From the NCBI RefSeq assembly GCF_020144665.1, contig NZ_JAAHBQ010000007.1, forward strand, positions 37,504 to 101,503: a stretch of 64,000 nucleotides of DNA. Direction: 5' to 3'. Shown here piece by piece: positions 1-9,831 of this stretch (the stretch's first letter is position 1; each line of letters begins with the position of its first letter). The translations under genes and the position numbers were made by a program. The notes beneath the pieces are model-generated. The model was given only the letters and a program-made list of their open reading frames with translations, had not been told where the DNA came from and did no database searches. The DNA is from Oscillatoria salina IIICB1 (GTDB lineage: Bacteria; Cyanobacteriota; Cyanobacteriia; Cyanobacteriales; SIO1D9).

Positions 1-1761
1 ACTCTCAGAATTCGGAATTTTGCTTTAATCGACAGCCTCGAACTGGACTTAGGTGCTGGTTTAAACGTTCTCACTGGCGAAACGGGTGCTGGTAAGTCAA
101 TTATCCTCGATGCGATCGACATTGCTTTGGGCGGAAAAGTGAGCAGTCGCTTGATTCGCACTGGTAATAAGCGAGCGATGGTAGAGGCGACTTTTACCGC
201 CGATCCGGCGACAGCAGCTTGGTTAAAAGAGCAGGAAATCGACTTAATGGACGAAGAATTGGTGATTTGTTCGCGAGATTTAGCGATCGCACCAAGTAGT
301 TTGCGATCGCGTTCTCGCGTGAATGGAGTCTTGGTTAATCGTAAGTTTATGGATCGGTTGCGATCGCGTTTGGTGGAAATTACTGCTCAAGGACAAACTG
401 TACAACTGATGATTCCCACACTACAGCGTAATTTACTCGATCTTTATGGTGGTGAGGAATTACTTCAACAACGAGAAATTGTCGCACGAGCTTACGAAAT
501 CTGTTCTCAAGCCGAGCAAGCTTTAACTAAACGCCGTTCCTCTGAGCAACAACGATTGCAACGCTTAGATTTAATTGAATATCAAACCAAAGAACTCAGC
601 GCCGCCAATCTTAGCGATCCCGACGAACTCGAACAACAACTGAGCGAACGGGAAATGCTCTCTCACGTCGTCGAACTGCAAAAACTCAGCTATCAAGTTT
701 ATCAACTTCTTTATCAAAACGATACAGGCGAACCTGCGGCGGCGGATCTTTTAGGACAAGTCGAATCGCTCTTGACAGAAATGGCAGAATATGATAAAAA
801 AATCGAGCCAATCCTGGAAGTAGTTAAAACAGCAGTAACCCAAGTAGTTGAAGCCGGACAGCAAATCAACGGTTACGGAGATAGATTAGAAGTAGACCCA
901 GACCGTTTAGCAGAAGTAGAAGAAAGAGTCAGAATCTTAAAGCAAATTTGTCGAAAATACGGTCCGACATTAGCAGACGCGATCGCCCACTACGAAAAGC
1001 TACAAATCGAGCTCGCCGAACTCACCGACAGTGGTCAATCCCTCGAAGAACTAGAACAAGAATATCAAAAAGCGTCGGAAAAATTAACTCAAGAATGCCA
1101 TCAACTAACTAAATTACGTCATGTAGCCGCCCAAAAACTCGAAGCCCAACTAATCGCCGAACTGAAACCCTTAGCAATGTCCAAGGTACAATTTCAGTGT
1201 CGCCTAACCGATTGTCAGCCAACCGCGATGGGTGCAGACACAGTAACATATTACTTCTCACCCAACCCAGGAGAACCCTTGCAACCATTATCAGCGATCG
1301 CCTCCGGCGGCGAAATGAGTCGTTTCCTCTTAGCACTCAAAGCCTGCTTTTCCCAAACAGACGATTATTGGGTAACACTAATCTTCGACGAAATCGATGC
1401 CGGAGTATCCGGAAAAGTCGCCCAAGCGATCGCCGAAAAACTCCATCAACTCAGTCAGCAACATCAAGTCTTGTGCGTCACCCACCAACCCCTAATCGCC
1501 GCTTTAGCAGACGTACACTTCCGCGTAGACAAGCAAATTGTAGACCAACCACTTCTCAATAACTCAGAGCAAACCAGCCAACCACAAACTCCAGACGAAG
1601 TTTCCGAATTGCGAACCGTAGTCCGCGTTACCAACTTACACGATTTAAATCGCCGCCGGGAAGAACTCGCCGAATTAGCCGGAGGACATTCAGCCAACGA
1701 AGCAAGGGCTTTTGCTGAATCTCTTCTCAGTCAAGCAGCCCATCGTCGTCAAAAGAAATAG
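1..1761 (+). CDS. recN: DNA repair ATPase RecN, 5' end cut by the window edge
   Basis: RecN is an SMC-like ATPase that acts at DNA double-strand breaks. The frame is open from base 1, so the start lies outside the window, probably by only a few codons because 586 residues are present and the family is about 560-590 long. The Walker A motif GETGAGKS is at codons 26-33. A long coiled-coil region follows (about 150-360). The ABC signature SGGEMSR lies near base 1303 and Walker B with its D-loop (IFDEIDAGVSG) near 1381. All ATPase motifs look intact. A TTG at base 127 is an internal codon, not the start. The next gene is 254 bp away on the same strand. Confidence 0.95.
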   Translation, partial: TLRIRNFALIDSLELDLGAGLNVLTGETGAGKSIILDAIDIALGGKVSSRLIRTGNKRAMVEATFTADPATAAWLKEQEIDLMDEELVICSRDLAIAPSSLRSRSRVNGVLVNRKFMDRLRSRLVEITAQGQTVQLMIPTLQRNLLDLYGGEELLQQREIVARAYEICSQAEQALTKRRSSEQQRLQRLDLIEYQTKELSAANLSDPDELEQQLSEREMLSHVVELQKLSYQVYQLLYQNDTGEPAAADLLGQVESLLTEMAEYDKKIEPILEVVKTAVTQVVEAGQQINGYGDRLEVDPDRLAEVEERVRILKQICRKYGPTLADAIAHYEKLQIELAELTDSGQSLEELEQEYQKASEKLTQECHQLTKLRHVAAQKLEAQLIAELKPLAMSKVQFQCRLTDCQPTAMGADTVTYYFSPNPGEPLQPLSAIASGGEMSRFLLALKACFSQTDDYWVTLIFDEIDAGVSGKVAQAIAEKLHQLSQQHQVLCVTHQPLIAALADVHFRVDKQIVDQPLLNNSEQTSQPQTPDEVSELRTVVRVTNLHDLNRRREELAELAGGHSANEARAFAESLLSQAAHRRQKK

Positions 1762-1764
1762 GGA

Positions 1765-1862
1765 TTGGGTTCAGTGAGCAGTTATCAGTTTATCCCTTAA
1801 TTCCTCCTTGTCTCCCCCTCTCCCTGTCCCCAATCCCTTCCAATCCCCAATTCCCAAACAAA
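1765..1862. repeat. dispersed intergenic repeat, copy 1
   Basis: Pyrimidine-rich low-complexity stretch with CAGTTATCAG and strings such as CCAATCCC and CTTGTCTCCCC. Read on the other strand it is the same mixture seen at 41115-41275 (GGGATTGG, GACAAGGAGG, CAGTGAACAG types), and it is also related to 27237-27363. No ORF or RNA fold is evident. Such heptad-like repeats are common in the intergenic DNA of filamentous cyanobacteria. Confidence 0.5.
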
Positions 1863-2015
1863 CATTCATGAACAACTAAGGTGCAATTTTCGTTTCAACG
1901 AGTAAACTAGGGAGTAACTTCTCCCATATGTTCGAGAAAAACAACTACATTAAGAGTAAAATTCATACGATACTCACTAACCAAGCAATTATTACCCATT
2001 ACTAACTAAAAGAAT

Positions 2016-4622
2016 ATGACTGCTGCATCTTCCCGACCTTCTTCCAAAGTAAGTGTTGAGCGAACAATAGATATAGTTCCCGCAGGAGCAGAGGAAAATG
2101 TCAATCAAAATTCTAGTACATCCAGTAGTGCAATTGTTACTACTAGTGGCACTTTCTCAGCATTTCTCGCTCCCCTAAATCAAGAAACCTTTAAAGAAGT
2201 TGTTACAGATGTCGAACATAAACTTCAGGTAGTCAATCAAACCCTGTCTATGCTCGATAGCGTACTTGACAGTCAAGGGTTTGATGTTATTCTCGACGAA
2301 ATGCTGCGCTCGATCGCACTCAAAACAGGAGAACTCTTAGGCGCAGATCGCACTTCTATTTTCTTATTAGATGACGATCAAGACGAACTTGTTTCCATCG
2401 TTGCTAAAGGAGAACAAGGGCAAACTTTAGAAATTCGGATTCCGAAAGATAAAGGAATCGCTGGGGAAGTCGCAACCTTCAAAAAAATAGTTAATATTCC
2501 CTACGATTTTTACAACGATCCTCGCTCCCTTGCCGCTCAAGCATACGATCGCCAAAATAATTATCGTACTTACACAATGTTAGCTCTGCCTTTATTAGAT
2601 GATGCAGAGGAGTTGGTGGCAGTTGTACAGTTAATTAATAAGCTCAGATCGCCTCACGATCCCGAAGCAACTTTAGATGAAAGAGTTTCTAAACAAGGCT
2701 TTACCGAAAAGGATATCAAAGTTTTTGAAGACTTTGCTCCTTCAATTCGCTTGATTCTCGAATCATCTCGCTCTTTCTATAAAGCTACTCAAAGACAACG
2801 GGCGGCTAATGCACTGATCGAAGCAACTAACTCGCTATCTCAGAGTAGCTTAGATTTAGACTCAACCCTCAAAACAGTCATGGATGCAGCTAAGAAGTTG
2901 ATGAATGCCGATCGCAGCACTCTCTGGCTGATTGATGAAGAAAAAGGCGATCTCTGGACGAAAATTCCTCTCCCAAATGGAAGTTTAAAGGAATTACGCG
3001 TGCCTCTAGGTGTTGGTTTTGCAGGAAAGGTAGGCTTAACTGGAGAAACTCTCAATATTGGTTTTGATTTATACAACCATCCTGATTCAGAAAACTCGAA
3101 AAAGGTTGACCCAGAAAATGGTTATCGGACTTGTAGCTTACTGTGTATGCCAGTATACAATTCCGATGGCAAATTGATTGGTGTTACTCAGTTGGTTAAC
3201 AAGGTAAAACAAGGAAATTATCCTCCTTACAATCCTGAAGATTGGCCCCAAGCACCTGATTGTTGGAAAGCTAGTTTTAATCGCAGCGATCAAGAATTTA
3301 TGAAGGCTTTTAATATTCAAGCTGGTGTAGCTTTGCAAAATGCGAAACTCTTTGCTGAAGTTAAGCGCCAAGAACAAATGCAACGCGATATTTTGCGTAG
3401 TTTAACTGAAGGGGTGATTTCTACTGATAAGTCAGGAAAAATTATTGCTGCTAATGAAAAAGCCAAAGAATTATTAGGGCTACCAGAAGACGAACAGTTA
3501 GAAGGTAATGAAATTACTGAACTAATTACCATGAAAGAAGGTAACTTTTCTGAGTGGTTCCAAACAGCCTTACACGCAACGGGAAATTTGCACAAGCGAG
3601 AACAATATTACCCCGATCGCACTTTAATTTCAGCATCCGCAGACCAACATAGCGTAAATATCTCGATTAACTCGATTACAGATGTGGGCGATCGCGATCG
3701 GGTTTCTGGGGTGCTGGTGGTAATGGATGATATTTCTGATGAAAAGCGCCTTAAGAGTACAATGTATCGTTACATGACTCAAGAGTTAGCAGAAGAATTA
3801 CTCAAACTCGGAGATGCGAAGTTAGGTGGCGATCGCAAAGAAGTTACGGTTCTTTTCTCCGATATTCGTAGCTATACTACCCTCACGGAAAAATTAAAGG
3901 CGGAAGAAGTGGTAGGTATGCTCAACGAGTATTTTGAGAGTATGGTCGAAGCAATCTTTAAGCATAAAGGTACTCTCGATAAATATATTGGTGATGCAAT
4001 TATGGCAGTCTTTGGTTCGCCTCTACCTCTCGACGATCACGCTTGGAAAGCTGTGCAAACTGCTTTGGAGATGCGTCAACGTTTGATTGAGTTTAATGCT
4101 CGTCGTCTGGGTACGGGGAAAGAACCGATTAAAATTGGTATTGGGTTAAACTCTGATTCGGTGATTAGCGGTAATATCGGCTCTAGTAAACGAATGGAGT
4201 TTACGGCGATTGGCGATGGGGTAAACTTGGGATCTAGACTAGAAGGTGCGTCTAAACAATACGGGTGTGATATCGTTCTTTCAGAATATACTTACCGTCC
4301 CTGTACCGAAAAAATCAGAGTACGCGAACTCGATCGCATTCGGGTTAAGGGGAAAAAACAACCAGTGTCTATTTATGAATTAGTCGGTTTGCAAAATGAC
4401 CCGATTGATTCAGATACAGAGCAAATTATTGAACTTTATCACAAGGGACGGGAATACTACCTCAATCGTAAATTTGCCTTGGCGATCGCTCAATTTGCTA
4501 CTGTTATGGAAATTGACAGTAGCAACAAAGCCGCTAAACTCCATCTCGAACGTTGTCAGCATTTTCTCCAAAATTCTCCTCCTGAAGATTGGGATGGTGT
4601 TTGGGATCTAACCTCGAAGTAA
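2016..4622 (+). CDS. cyaB: Class III adenylate cyclase, GAF-GAF-PAS-cyclase-TPR (CyaB type)
   Basis: Makes cAMP from ATP under control of N-terminal sensor domains. Order: disordered N-terminus (1-75), GAF-A (about 85-250), GAF-B (about 270-450), PAS (about 455-590), catalytic domain (about 609-795) and a short TPR-like tail. Metal-binding Asp residues sit in FSDIRSYT (about 613) and KYIGDAIMAVFG (about 659). The purine-specifying pair is Lys (in DKYIGD) and Thr (in MEFTAIGDG, about 729), the pattern of bacterial adenylate rather than guanylate cyclases. Length (868) and domain order match Anabaena CyaB1. In that family the GAF domains bind cAMP and give positive feedback; whether they do here is inference. 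The CHASE2 kinase gene starts 188 bp downstream. Confidence 0.93.
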   Translation: MTAASSRPSSKVSVERTIDIVPAGAEENVNQNSSTSSSAIVTTSGTFSAFLAPLNQETFKEVVTDVEHKLQVVNQTLSMLDSVLDSQGFDVILDEMLRSIALKTGELLGADRTSIFLLDDDQDELVSIVAKGEQGQTLEIRIPKDKGIAGEVATFKKIVNIPYDFYNDPRSLAAQAYDRQNNYRTYTMLALPLLDDAEELVAVVQLINKLRSPHDPEATLDERVSKQGFTEKDIKVFEDFAPSIRLILESSRSFYKATQRQRAANALIEATNSLSQSSLDLDSTLKTVMDAAKKLMNADRSTLWLIDEEKGDLWTKIPLPNGSLKELRVPLGVGFAGKVGLTGETLNIGFDLYNHPDSENSKKVDPENGYRTCSLLCMPVYNSDGKLIGVTQLVNKVKQGNYPPYNPEDWPQAPDCWKASFNRSDQEFMKAFNIQAGVALQNAKLFAEVKRQEQMQRDILRSLTEGVISTDKSGKIIAANEKAKELLGLPEDEQLEGNEITELITMKEGNFSEWFQTALHATGNLHKREQYYPDRTLISASADQHSVNISINSITDVGDRDRVSGVLVVMDDISDEKRLKSTMYRYMTQELAEELLKLGDAKLGGDRKEVTVLFSDIRSYTTLTEKLKAEEVVGMLNEYFESMVEAIFKHKGTLDKYIGDAIMAVFGSPLPLDDHAWKAVQTALEMRQRLIEFNARRLGTGKEPIKIGIGLNSDSVISGNIGSSKRMEFTAIGDGVNLGSRLEGASKQYGCDIVLSEYTYRPCTEKIRVRELDRIRVKGKKQPVSIYELVGLQNDPIDSDTEQIIELYHKGREYYLNRKFALAIAQFATVMEIDSSNKAAKLHLERCQHFLQNSPPEDWDGVWDLTSK

Positions 4623-4810
4623 AGACTAAAATTTCACTTCTGTTAATTTTTCTCTATTTATCTTTGGTAGTTTGTTGTTTGTCGATCGCCAGCAAAACTA
4701 ACTTCAAACCTTCTCCATTACCACAAAATCAAAATTTTGTCAAGGGAGAAGATGTGGATTTGTTGATTTACCGCTCGTTAGTCAGGCACATCAGTGAGAA
4801 CAAATGACAA

Positions 4811-7090
4811 ATGACCAAGATGATTAGCTTCGACAACCAGCAGATGAAGAAATTCTGGTTCCGAAAACTAAAAAATGTTACCCAAACGATTCCTCTGTTA
4901 GGAATTATCGGCGCGATCGCCACCAGTATTTTGGCAGCGAGAAACGTCGGTTGGCTAGAATCCTGGGAACTAAGCGCCTACGACCAAATGATGCGTTTGC
5001 GTCCAGAACTAGCACCAGACGATCGCTTGCTGATTGTCGAAGTCACAGAAGCCAATATTCAACAACAACAGCAGTGGCCCCTATCAGATCGATTAATCCA
5101 TCAAGTCTTGACAAATCTCAAAAAACACGATCCAGTAGCAATAGGCTTAGATATCTATCGAGATTTGCCCGTAGAACCAGGTCACGCCGAATTCACAGCC
5201 CAGATCTCAGGCAGCGATCGCCTAATTTTAGTTTGTAAAGAAAGCGACAAAGATAGTCCTGGGGTACCTGCACCAAGTGCAATTGACAAAGACCAAGTTG
5301 GCTTTGCCGATATCGTCGTCGATCCAGGTGGGATTGTCCGCCGAGGGCTAATATTTCAGCAAATTGGCGAAAACTCTCCCTGTACTAGTCCTTTAGCCCT
5401 AAGCTTTCAACTAGCAAGACGCTATCTCCAAACCCTCGGTATCGAACCAGAAAAAACCTCAACCAACGATCTACTTTTCGGGACAAAAACATTCAAATTA
5501 CTAGAACCAAATTCAGGAGGTTATAACCAAATAGACAACCGAGGCGGTCAAATTCTCCTCAATTATCGCTCTTGGGGATACGGAGCGCCCAGCATCACAT
5601 TAGATGATGTACTCCAAGAGAAGATTTCTCCCGAACAAATCAAAAATAAAATCGTTTTAATTGGCGTAACCGCAAAAAGCATCGACGATGCCTTTTACAC
5701 CCCCTTCAGTGCAGGTCGCGCCGAAAGTCAAAAAATGCCTGGGGTAGCAGTTCACGCCCAATTAACCAGTCAAATTATCAGTGCAGCTTTAGGAGAAAGA
5801 AATTTGCTGTGGTATTGGTCAGACTGGGTAGAAATAATTTGGATTTGTAGTTGGTCGTTTTTAGGAGGAATCGTTGGTTATCGGGCGCGTCATCCCCTAC
5901 AGCTAGCAATCGCCGAAACAGGAACGCTAGTAGTGTTATTAGGAACCACAGCCAGTGCTTTTGTCCTCGGAGCTTGGCTACCAGTAGTACCATCAGTATT
6001 AGGATTAATCGGCAGTTCAGGTGGTGTCCTAGCCTACACAGCTAATCAAGAAAGCAAAGAACGTCAAGCGATCGCCCGTCAAATTCAACAACAAACCAAA
6101 GATATCGCCCTACTGCAACAACTTTTAAAAGAAAGAGAAAACACTTCCTCAGTACCCAGCCAGACACACAGTTATACCAGTCATAGTGAAATCACCGGAA
6201 TACCCCCCGAAGCAGAAGAAGACGAAAATACCGCGATCGCTTCTGCGGATGCAATTTGGAAAACAAGTTTCTCTTTAACTAGCTCATTACTCGCCGGACG
6301 ATATAAAATTACCGAAGCCCTTGGTGCAGGAGGATTTGCCTCTACTTATCTCGCCCAAGATACCCACCGTCCCGGTTATCCCGATTGCGTCGTCAAAAAA
6401 TTACAACCCGCTCATCGAGATCCCACCTTCTTAGCAGTAGCAAGAAGACTTTTTCATACTGAAGCAGAAATTCTCGAAAAACTGGGCAATCATCCCCATA
6501 TTCCCCGACTCTTAGCTCACTTTGAAACCGAAAACCAAGAATTCTATTTAGTTGAAGAATACATCCCCGGACAGCTTCTTAGTGAAGAATTATCCAACTC
6601 CGGAGTTTTCGATGAAACCCGTACCATCGAAATGCTCAAAGAAATTTTATCAATTCTCATTTATATCCACGATCGCGGCGTAATTCACCGCGACCTCAAA
6701 CCAAGTAATATTATTCGTGACTCAGAAAAAAATCGCTTAGTCTTGATCGACTTTGGCGCAGTTAAAGAAATTCAACCCCAAGACCAACATAACGCCAGAC
6801 ATCCAGAACTTACAGTCGCGATCGGGACGCGAGGTTACACACCACCCGAACAACTAGCAGGACAGCCAAATTTTAGCAGCGATATTTATGCTTTGGGAGT
6901 CATTGCCATTAATGCACTCACCGGATTACGTCCAAATCAACTAGAATGCGATCGCCACACAGGTAATCTCAAATGGCGACATTTAGTAAATGTTGGTGAA
7001 GAATTAGCAAAAATTATTGACAAAATGGTTTGCTATCACTTTGTGGAAAGATATCAATCTGCGGCTGAGGTACTCAAGGAATTGCCTTAA
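4811..7090 (+). CDS. CHASE2-domain membrane Ser/Thr protein kinase
   Basis: 759-residue receptor-like kinase. An N-terminal membrane segment (about 27-43) precedes an extracytoplasmic CHASE2 sensor domain (about 45-330). Hydrophobic segments at about 345-425 return the chain to the cytoplasm, where a Hanks-type kinase domain fills about 495-757. Kinase motifs are complete: glycine loop GAGGFAST, VIHRDLKPSN (about 624), the metal-binding DFG in LIDFGAVKE (about 646), and an activation segment ending GTRGYTPPEQ. It should phosphorylate Ser/Thr in response to an unknown periplasmic signal. The ATG at 4811 follows a TGA at 4805; an ATG at 4820 is an equally possible start. Its stop overlaps that of the convergent HdrB-like gene by 3-4 bp. 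Placement after the cyclase suggests shared signalling but does not prove it. Confidence 0.9.
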   Translation: MTKMISFDNQQMKKFWFRKLKNVTQTIPLLGIIGAIATSILAARNVGWLESWELSAYDQMMRLRPELAPDDRLLIVEVTEANIQQQQQWPLSDRLIHQVLTNLKKHDPVAIGLDIYRDLPVEPGHAEFTAQISGSDRLILVCKESDKDSPGVPAPSAIDKDQVGFADIVVDPGGIVRRGLIFQQIGENSPCTSPLALSFQLARRYLQTLGIEPEKTSTNDLLFGTKTFKLLEPNSGGYNQIDNRGGQILLNYRSWGYGAPSITLDDVLQEKISPEQIKNKIVLIGVTAKSIDDAFYTPFSAGRAESQKMPGVAVHAQLTSQIISAALGERNLLWYWSDWVEIIWICSWSFLGGIVGYRARHPLQLAIAETGTLVVLLGTTASAFVLGAWLPVVPSVLGLIGSSGGVLAYTANQESKERQAIARQIQQQTKDIALLQQLLKERENTSSVPSQTHSYTSHSEITGIPPEAEEDENTAIASADAIWKTSFSLTSSLLAGRYKITEALGAGGFASTYLAQDTHRPGYPDCVVKKLQPAHRDPTFLAVARRLFHTEAEILEKLGNHPHIPRLLAHFETENQEFYLVEEYIPGQLLSEELSNSGVFDETRTIEMLKEILSILIYIHDRGVIHRDLKPSNIIRDSEKNRLVLIDFGAVKEIQPQDQHNARHPELTVAIGTRGYTPPEQLAGQPNFSSDIYALGVIAINALTGLRPNQLECDRHTGNLKWRHLVNVGEELAKIIDKMVCYHFVERYQSAAEVLKELP

Positions 7091-7995
7091 CTGACACCTA
7101 ACTTTGCCAAAACAGGCTTTGTCGAAACCACGTGGCGATCTAAGCCTAACTCTTTTGGCGTAATCCCCAAAGCCAAACCCACAAGCTGAGGTAAATGGAG
7201 AACAGGTAAACCCAACCGACGTTGAATCACCTGAGAAACCTCCGGCTGACGAGAATCAAGATTAAGATGGCACAAAGGACAAGGAGTCACCAAACAATCA
7301 GCACCAGCCGCGATCGCCGCTTCCACTTGTTTGCCAGCCATTTGAAAAGACTGTTCCCGAGCATAACTCGAAATCGGCCAACCACAGCACTGAGTACGTC
7401 CGCAATAATCCACAGCCGTAGCCCCAACCACACGAAAAACATTTTCCATTGACTGAGGATTAAACGGATCGTCATCAGGCAGCGATTTTTGCGCCCTAAG
7501 TAAATAACAGCCGTAAAAAGAAGCACACTTCAAATTCGTTAACTGGCGCGTAACTTTAGCTTGCAGAGCATCCAACCCATAATCACCAACTAGCGCCCAA
7601 AGTAAATGTTTAACCTCCGTAGTACCGCGATAAGGAGAACAACCTTCTGCGTGTAATAACTCATTAATTTGCGCTACATAACCAGGATTATTTCGTTGAG
7701 ATTCCTTCAAACTCTCATCAACATGACCAATCACACCCTGACAAGTGCTGCAATGAGTCAAAAGAGGCAAATTCAATGATTCAGCCAAAGCCAGATTACG
7801 AGCATTAACCGTATCTTCCAAAAGCTGAGAATCTTCCTTATAAGTACCCGAACCACAACAAGCAGCCTTTTTCAACTCAATCAACTCAATTCCCAGAGTT
7901 TTCGCAACTGCTGCTGTAGACAAATAAAGCTCGCGGCAAGCGCCTTGAGCAACACAGCCAGGGAAATATGCGTATTGAAGCATTTTTGCGGACAT
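7087..7995 (-). CDS. HdrB-like protein with two CCG iron-sulfur domains
   Basis: 302 residues with two tandem cysteine-rich CCG domains. The first has YFPGC, AACCGSG and HCSTC. The second has YGCYLL, QCCGWP and PCPLCHLNLD. These motifs define the heterodisulfide reductase subunit B family, in which two CCG sites can hold a noncubane [4Fe-4S] cluster. Cyanobacteria make no coenzyme M, so a methanogen-type role is out. HdrB homologues also act as the quinone-side subunit of class E succinate dehydrogenases, so that role here is a reasonable inference. No sdhA or sdhB lies beside it. The annotated start is 7995; the ATG at 7983 (MLQYAYFPGC) fits the family start better. Confidence 0.82.
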   Translation of the reverse strand: MSAKMLQYAYFPGCVAQGACRELYLSTAAVAKTLGIELIELKKAACCGSGTYKEDSQLLEDTVNARNLALAESLNLPLLTHCSTCQGVIGHVDESLKESQRNNPGYVAQINELLHAEGCSPYRGTTEVKHLLWALVGDYGLDALQAKVTRQLTNLKCASFYGCYLLRAQKSLPDDDPFNPQSMENVFRVVGATAVDYCGRTQCCGWPISSYAREQSFQMAGKQVEAAIAAGADCLVTPCPLCHLNLDSRQPEVSQVIQRRLGLPVLHLPQLVGLALGITPKELGLDRHVVSTKPVLAKLGVS

Positions 7996-8234
7996 AACAA
8001 AAGATCTATTTAGCTTAAGTCAATTATTTTCACAATCGCTCTTCTATCATCGCTTTTTAGCTCGGCTTTTGGGCAAAACAGAAAATTTGCTTTCACAGAT
8101 TAACCGCTCACCCGATCAGCTCGCCTCCAGTGAAACCATTGCTTGGAACGTACCTCTTTCCGATAAGATGAAAAATGCAAAAGAACTGTCAAGCTTAAAA
8201 CAATCAGTTCGCTTATCCAGGTTGAAAAAGACTT

Positions 8235-8483
8235 ATGAACCAAGAAATTTTTGCTAGAGTCAAGAACATCGTTGTCGAACAATTAGCAGTTGATGACGAA
8301 CAAGTAAAAGCTGAAGCCAGCTTTGCCAATGACTTAGGAGCAGATTCCCTAGATGTCGTCGAATTGGTAATGGCTCTAGAAGAAGAATTCGATATCGAAA
8401 TTCCAGACGAAGCAGCAGAGAAAATTGACACCGTAGGCAAAGCAGTAGACCACATTAGTGACAAAGTGGCAGCCTCAGCATAA
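8235..8483 (+). CDS. acpP: Acyl carrier protein
   Basis: Small acidic protein (82 residues) that carries growing fatty acids as thioesters on a phosphopantetheine arm. The arm attaches to Ser38 in the invariant GADSLD motif. The rest is typical of ACP, including the acidic helix II ([12 protein letters not shown]) that docks with the synthases. fabF starts 91 bp downstream on the same strand, the usual acpP-fabF order. The gap between them holds an inverted repeat, ATATTTTC with GAAAATAT (about 8519-8555). Confidence 0.97.
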   Translation: MNQEIFARVKNIVVEQLAVDDEQVKAEASFANDLGADSLDVVELVMALEEEFDIEIPDEAAEKIDTVGKAVDHISDKVAASA

Positions 8484-8574
8484 AGATCGTGCTTCAAGAG
8501 CGCTTAGTCGCTAAACCAATATTTTCTCCATCAAGCTGCATTCTGAGGGAAAATATCCTCATAACACAAGAATC

Positions 8575-9831
8575 ATGACAAATTTGCCACTAAAACGAGT
8601 TGTTGTCACGGGTCTCGGTGCGATTACCCCGATTGGAAACAACCTCTCCGAATATTGGGAAGGTTTGATCGAGGGGCGCAATGGGATTGATTTGATTAGT
8701 TCATTTGACGCTTCCCACCATGCTAGTAAAATTGCTGGTGAAGTCAAGGGTTTCGATCCCCACGACTACTTGGAACGCAAAGAAGCAAAACGAATGGATC
8801 GCTTTGCTCAGTTTGCCATAGCCGCCAGCACGCAGGCACTTGCTGACGCAGAATTTGTCATCAACGACCTAAATGCAGAACAGATAGGTGTACTAATTGG
8901 TACGGGCATTGGCGGCATCAAAGTCATGGAAGAGCAACAACAAGTGTATCTTTCTCGCGGTCCCGATCGCTGTAGTCCCTTCATGGTACCAATGATGATT
9001 GCTAACATGGCAGCAGGTTTGACGGCGATTCATACCGGAGCAAAAGGACCTAATTCTTGTACTGTAACTGCCTGTGCGGCTGGATCTCATGCTATTGGTG
9101 ATGCCTTTCGCTTGATTCAGAGAGGGTATGCTCAAGCGATGCTCTGCGGTGGGGCAGAAGCAGCCATAACACCTTTGACAGTAGCAGGTTTTGCCGCAGC
9201 GCGGGCTTTGTCCACCCGCAATGACGATCCGACTCACGCCTGTCGTCCTTTCGATCGCTCTCGCGATGGTTTTGTCATTGCAGAAGGATCTGGTATCCTC
9301 CTGTTGGAAGAATTAGAACACGCTCTTGCTCGTAATGCGAAAATTTACGCGGAAATTTTGGGTTATGGTATGACTTGTGATGCCTATCACATGACTTCGC
9401 CAGTACCAGATGGACGAGGCGCTACTCGGGCAATTGAGCTAGCTCTCAAAGATGCTAATCTCACTCCAGATCGAATTGATTACATTAATGCTCACGGTAC
9501 TAGTACCCAAGCTAATGATGTAACTGAAACTAAGGCAATTAAAAAAGCTCTTGGTGAAAGTGCTTATAAGGTAGCAATTAGTTCTACCAAATCGATGACA
9601 GGTCATTTGTTGGGAGGATCGGGAGGTATCGAAGCGGTGGCGACAGCGATGGCGATCGTTAACGATCGCCTTCCGCCGACGATTAATTTAGCTAATCCCG
9701 ATCCTGGATGCGATTTGGATTACGTGCCGAATAACAGCCGCAACCAAACTGTAGAAGTAGCTTTGTCTAATTCTTTTGGTTTTGGCGGTCATAATGTTAC
9801 CTTAGCTTTTAAGAAATACAGGCGCGGATAA
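8575..9831 (+). CDS. fabF: 3-oxoacyl-ACP synthase II (KAS II)
   Basis: Condensing enzyme that elongates acyl-ACP with malonyl-ACP. 418 residues, the normal FabF length. The catalytic triad is visible: Cys167 in TVTACAAGSH, His307 in NAHGTSTQAND, and His344 in KSMTGHLLGG. These are offset by four from the E. coli positions. The N-terminal RVVVTGLGAITPIG and C-terminal NSFGFGGHN motifs are also present. It forms an acpP-fabF pair with the gene upstream. Confidence 0.97.
   Translation: MTNLPLKRVVVTGLGAITPIGNNLSEYWEGLIEGRNGIDLISSFDASHHASKIAGEVKGFDPHDYLERKEAKRMDRFAQFAIAASTQALADAEFVINDLNAEQIGVLIGTGIGGIKVMEEQQQVYLSRGPDRCSPFMVPMMIANMAAGLTAIHTGAKGPNSCTVTACAAGSHAIGDAFRLIQRGYAQAMLCGGAEAAITPLTVAGFAAARALSTRNDDPTHACRPFDRSRDGFVIAEGSGILLLEELEHALARNAKIYAEILGYGMTCDAYHMTSPVPDGRGATRAIELALKDANLTPDRIDYINAHGTSTQANDVTETKAIKKALGESAYKVAISSTKSMTGHLLGGSGGIEAVATAMAIVNDRLPPTINLANPDPGCDLDYVPNNSRNQTVEVALSNSFGFGGHNVTLAFKKYRRG

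Noticed and set aside
4589..4807. Small frame between cyclase and kinase with a hydrophobic segment
   Set aside because: It starts inside the cyclase gene in another frame, has no ribosome binding site I can see, and matches nothing I recognise. A real small membrane peptide is not excluded.
8069..8257. Short frame overlapping the acpP start
   Set aside because: Out of frame with acpP, no features, lies in the promoter region of acpP and the HdrB-like gene.
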